IMG/VR virus record: IMGVR_UViG_3300025468_000017
Span: 1-25,103 of that record
Length of the DNA stretch: 25,103 nt
From: a virus
Reading direction: 5' to 3' (one strand)
Shown here: positions 23,172-25,103 of the stretch, one piece after another
Position numbering within the stretch: position 1 is the stretch's first letter
Layout of the letters: each line of letters starts with the position of its first letter
Notes under the pieces: generated by a model
What the model was told of the DNA's origin: nothing
Database searches by the model: none
Seen by the model: only the letters and a program-made list of their open reading frames with translations
Position numbers and translations under genes: made by a program

Positions 23172-25103
23172 CTAATTTTGTGTTACTCGAAGTATCTTGT
23201 TGGATATGCTTGTGTTATCCTCAATTGCTTTAACAACAGCAGTTAGCTTATTTACTTGTTTTTCTAGTAGTTCAATATGTTTATTATTTGATGTTCCTGC
23301 TTGTACATTTACTGGGATACCTTTCTTGTCAGGGAGTGGGACAACAGCTTCGGTGCCATGCATAGTCACATTATACCCAGATTTTGGTCCAGATAACACC
23401 CCACCCTTTACCATTTCAGGTGATGAATGCACTGCATGAGATGACTTTTCTATAACATTTACATCTATAGGTGTAGTACCAGGCAATACTTTTATTTCGT
23501 CTGGGAATACCACTTCTATTTTTCCAGCACTAAACATACCAGTACTCTCAGATGTCTCTCTAATTACTTCATATATTTTTTGCCATAATTTGCTATCTTT
23601 ATTAATATCAACACCATCGGTGGTTGCTTGGTCTAATAATGCTTTTATTTGTGCACCACCTGCTTTTGTAATAGTGTCTGATAATATATCATGATCTTTT
23701 TCTAGTAGTGCATTAATGCTACTTTGCAACGGGGGCAGTGGTGTAAATAGCGACTCTCGTTCAGTTTTCTCAATGCCCATTTGTTTTAATATAGCAGAAA
23801 CACTGTCTGTGCGTTTTTCAGTTTCTGTTTTAATAACTGCATTAAGTTTTTTTATTTGGATGTTTATTTCGTCAACCCGCTTATCAATCGCAGTTGATCT
23901 AGCCGTTTCTTCAGGTGTGAGTGGATTTTCTATACCTGCCATTTTCATTTTGTGGGTGGGTGGCACATTTAAGTTTGCCTTTTCAATTAATAATTTTCTG
24001 CGTTCAATGTTTAAATCTTGCAGACTTACTTCCGATTCGGTCGCTGGGCGTTTTGGAGTTGCATCAGTAAAAAAATCACCTTTGAATGTGTCATAAAACA
24101 GATTCGTGCCAACAACAAACTTCTCCCCGGCGCTATCCAATGTTGAAGCCACATTCGGGGAATTCATTAATGTCGCTGTGATACTAGCACTTGCTTGCTG
24201 TAATGCCACCTGCAATGAGACTAATGCCTTAGTGGTTGGGTCAGAATCTGCCCCCATTTGCTTCTGTTGATGCTTAACAGCGTCACCTAAGTCTTTGAAA
24301 TCTGCTGTCATTAGATCCATTGATTCGTGGTATCTCACATAAACACCAGCACTATCACCAATAGATTGATTTAATGATTTCATCGGTGCTTTATTGGCTT
24401 TTACTGCTTCTTGGAAAGCTATCATTGCTTCATGTGCAGACAGCTGCCCACTTTTGACTTTTTCCATTATTTTAACGGATGCACCATTGGTTGAGCGGAA
24501 TAATTTTTGTGCCGCTTCCGATTGAGTGAAACCCGATGCTTGGTCTCGTAACCCTGATGCCATTTCGCCACTAAATGCAGACATTGAATTGTTCAATATA
24601 TCCATTTGAATTCGTTGATCTTTGCCTACATCTTCCATTGTAGCACGCCAGCGTCCTTCTCGCATCGCAGCATCTACTAGTTTTTGCTGTTCTCCACGTT
24701 GCAACCCAGTAAGCCTAGAAACTTTATCCAATTCTTTCGCATATTTTTGAGTTTGTTCTTGTAATGAGGTACTATCTAATCGTTGTCCTCTTCCTAACCT
24801 ACGCTGTAAGTCTGCAAAGTTTATCACGGTTTCACTTATTTCTTCGGTGGTGAAACCAATGTTACGTAGTTCCGTATTCATACCTTTGCGCATAACACCC
24901 ATTACACTAGCAAACTCACTACTAGCATCTCCGGTTGTACCTTGCAAGGCAGCAAGTTGTTTGCTATTGCCTATTATAAGACCACTGAACATTTTCAAAG
25001 GCATACCAGCAGCGTGGATATCCTTCGCAAGTCCAGCAATACTATCAGAACCAATTCCACCAACACGACTTAATTCTTGGAATGACCCTAGACCATCATC
25101 TAA
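23172..25103 (-). CDS. Tail tape-measure-like protein, C-terminal part (continues past the right edge)
   Basis: The frame is open to the window end with no start, giving 643 codons of the C-terminal part. The visible sequence is helical and Ala/Gln/Lys-rich: ELSRVGGIGSDSIAGLAKDI, LIIGNSKQLAALQGTTGD, then KVSRLTGLQRGEQQKLVDAA, typical of phage tail tape-measure cores. Near the C-terminus comes YNVTMHGTEAVVPLPDKKG, the Gly-x-Glu-Ala-Val-Val-Pro-Leu motif seen at tape-measure ends, followed by a short coiled coil (NKHIELLEKQVNKLTAVVKA). Tape-measure proteins set tail length and are threaded through the tail tube. In T4, the gene directly upstream of gp20 is the tail tube gene 19, so this neighbour is unusual. 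Identification rests on motifs; another long virion structural protein is possible. The stop is TAG, 16 bases before the portal ATG. Confidence 0.7.
   Translation of the reverse strand, partial: LDDGLGSFQELSRVGGIGSDSIAGLAKDIHAAGMPLKMFSGLIIGNSKQLAALQGTTGDASSEFASVMGVMRKGMNTELRNIGFTTEEISETVINFADLQRRLGRGQRLDSTSLQEQTQKYAKELDKVSRLTGLQRGEQQKLVDAAMREGRWRATMEDVGKDQRIQMDILNNSMSAFSGEMASGLRDQASGFTQSEAAQKLFRSTNGASVKIMEKVKSGQLSAHEAMIAFQEAVKANKAPMKSLNQSIGDSAGVYVRYHESMDLMTADFKDLGDAVKHQQKQMGADSDPTTKALVSLQVALQQASASITATLMNSPNVASTLDSAGEKFVVGTNLFYDTFKGDFFTDATPKRPATESEVSLQDLNIERRKLLIEKANLNVPPTHKMKMAGIENPLTPEETARSTAIDKRVDEINIQIKKLNAVIKTETEKRTDSVSAILKQMGIEKTERESLFTPLPPLQSSINALLEKDHDILSDTITKAGGAQIKALLDQATTDGVDINKDSKLWQKIYEVIRETSESTGMFSAGKIEVVFPDEIKVLPGTTPIDVNVIEKSSHAVHSSPEMVKGGVLSGPKSGYNVTMHGTEAVVPLPDKKGIPVNVQAGTSNNKHIELLEKQVNKLTAVVKAIEDNTSISNKILRVTQN

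Noticed and set aside
1-25103. tRNA, rRNA, integrase, attachment sites or insertion sequences
   Set aside because: I saw no cloverleaf-like segments, transposase motifs or terminal inverted repeats in the gaps.

Overview
The window is a piece of a T4-like tailed-phage genome, read entirely from the minus strand. The evidence is a T4-type head-assembly block in the usual order: portal gp20, a prohead-core protein, prohead protease gp21, scaffold gp22, major capsid gp23. Several gaps also carry T4-type late promoters (TATAAATA and the NATAAATA variants reported from marine T4-like phages). The DNA is AT-rich and the fibre proteins look like those of aquatic, metagenome-type T4-like phages. The host cannot be named from the sequence: I see no photosynthesis genes, tRNAs or integrase.

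Layout in the direction of transcription (right to left): (1) 25103-23172, C-terminal part of a tail tape-measure-like protein, cut by the window edge. (2) 23155-19436, portal gp20 interrupted by two in-frame inteins: a 145-aa mini-intein and a 531-aa intein with an HNH endonuclease. (3) 19430-18759, a small ParB/sulfiredoxin-fold-like protein and a 74-aa unknown. (4) 18610-14688, acidic core protein, protease, scaffold and capsid, closed by a UUCG-loop terminator. (5) 14588-13137, a free-standing EDxHD (Vsr-like) homing-endonuclease-type gene. (6) 13051-11731, two virion-type proteins sharing a domain, preceded by tandem TATAAATA late promoters and closed by a strong terminator. (7) 11637-9210, four small, closely packed fibre/neck-type genes, two junctions being TAATG overlaps. 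(8) 9115 to beyond base 1, a giant modular fibre-like gene of at least 3038 codons.

How the parts fit: the right half builds the prohead. gp20 is the portal, gp22 and the acidic protein form the inner core, gp23 the shell, and gp21 matures them. gp20 must be protein-spliced twice to give its 563-aa mature form. The left half encodes surface or fibre proteins built from a small set of recurring modules that also occur in the neighbouring small genes. Selfish elements (two inteins and one free-standing endonuclease) sit in or next to the most conserved capsid genes.

No gap exceeds 300 bases. The long plus-strand open frames opposite the giant gene and the acidic gene are antisense shadows.
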